From Nissolia schottii (Eukaryota > Streptophyta > Magnoliopsida > Fabales > Fabaceae): a stretch of 64,000 nucleotides of DNA. A program made the position numbers and the translations under genes. The notes below the pieces were generated by a model that did not search any database, was not told the DNA's origin, and worked only from the letters and a program-made list of their open reading frames with translations. Shown one piece after another: positions 63,701 through 64,000 of this stretch (the stretch's first letter is position 1; every line of letters starts with the position of its first letter). Location of the stretch: positions 155,225 through 219,224 of the forward strand of contig QANU01068893.1 of NCBI GenBank assembly GCA_003254905.1, given 5' to 3'.

Positions 63701-64000
63701 TTTCCCATGGGCTCCTTCACGACAGCTTGTTCACAGCAGCATCCTTAACGGCAACCACCACCTTGACGGTGGCGTCCTTTGCGACCACCATCTTCATGGT
63801 GGCCTCCTTCACAGCGGCCTCCTTCATGACGGTATCCTTCACAATGATCACCAACTGGATGGCAGTGTCCTTTGCGTCGCCCGTGCCCTTTGCCTCACCA
63901 ACGCAGATTCATTTCTCAAGAACGTCACTGGTTGGAACCCCCTCCAAGAGGCGCTCTGCCGCTGGCCAAAGAAATCTCACTTATCCTCGCCCGCCATCAC
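63701..64000 (-). other. GC-rich degenerate repeat with partial open frame, at right edge
   Basis: A sudden change to GC-rich sequence. On the minus strand short words such as AAGGAGGCC, AAGGACGCC and GTGAAGGA recur every 12-30 bases, and one frame reads EAAVKEATMKMVVAKDATVK and stops with TGA near 63722. Upstream of this the frame has a stop and no suitable ATG in the window. It could be a relic of a Lys/Ala/Val-rich protein or a repeat in an element that continues to the right. I do not recognise a family. Confidence 0.3.

Overview
This is a plant nuclear window. It holds intron-rich genes with GT-AG junctions, AT-rich intergenic DNA, many degraded transposable elements and microsatellites, and no prokaryotic or organellar genes. 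The proteins look eudicot, and NUP155 and the transposon ends fit a legume best; that placement is from memory of the families, not from a search.

Layout. 1-3057: the 5' exons of an RNA polymerase subunit RPB5 gene (minus, running off the left edge), then a hAT-like remnant and a 5'-truncated LINE. 4369-13078: a complete 13-exon NUP155 nucleoporin gene (plus). 13079-16430: non-coding DNA with a long foldback MITE. 16431-22651: a complete 20-exon VAC14 gene (plus), followed by a decayed local copy of its own 3' end. 24640-27112: a complete 3-exon ankyrin/PGG membrane protein gene (minus) whose start codon sits in a run of eight ATGs. 28912-32348: a complete 9-exon UFD1 gene (minus) in which the first coding exon is only the ATG. 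34140-39732: an SPT5-like elongation-factor pseudogene (minus). 40707-45500: a probable solo LTR, repeats and a GC-rich element with an assembly gap. 45911-48741: a complete 8-exon complex I subunit gene, NDUS8 (minus). 49684-60941: a second, decayed copy of the UFD1-upstream/SPT5 block. 60942-64000: LINE debris, a small hAT-like element and a GC-rich repeat.

The main large-scale result is the direct segmental duplication. Block A (32634-37535, about 4.9 kb) reappears as block B (49684-60941, about 11.3 kb). Three insertions in B, each flanked by a short target-site duplication, account for the size difference: 1,077 bp, 592 bp and 4,630 bp. Removing them leaves about 4.94 kb.

The intact genes are housekeeping genes: transcription (RPB5), nuclear pore (NUP155), endolysosomal phosphoinositide control (VAC14), CDC48-dependent protein extraction (UFD1), mitochondrial respiration (NDUS8), plus one probable stress or signalling membrane ankyrin protein. 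They do not form a pathway or cluster. I found no evidence of a new multi-gene system. The unusual signals concern splicing, start codons and the duplication/insertion history.
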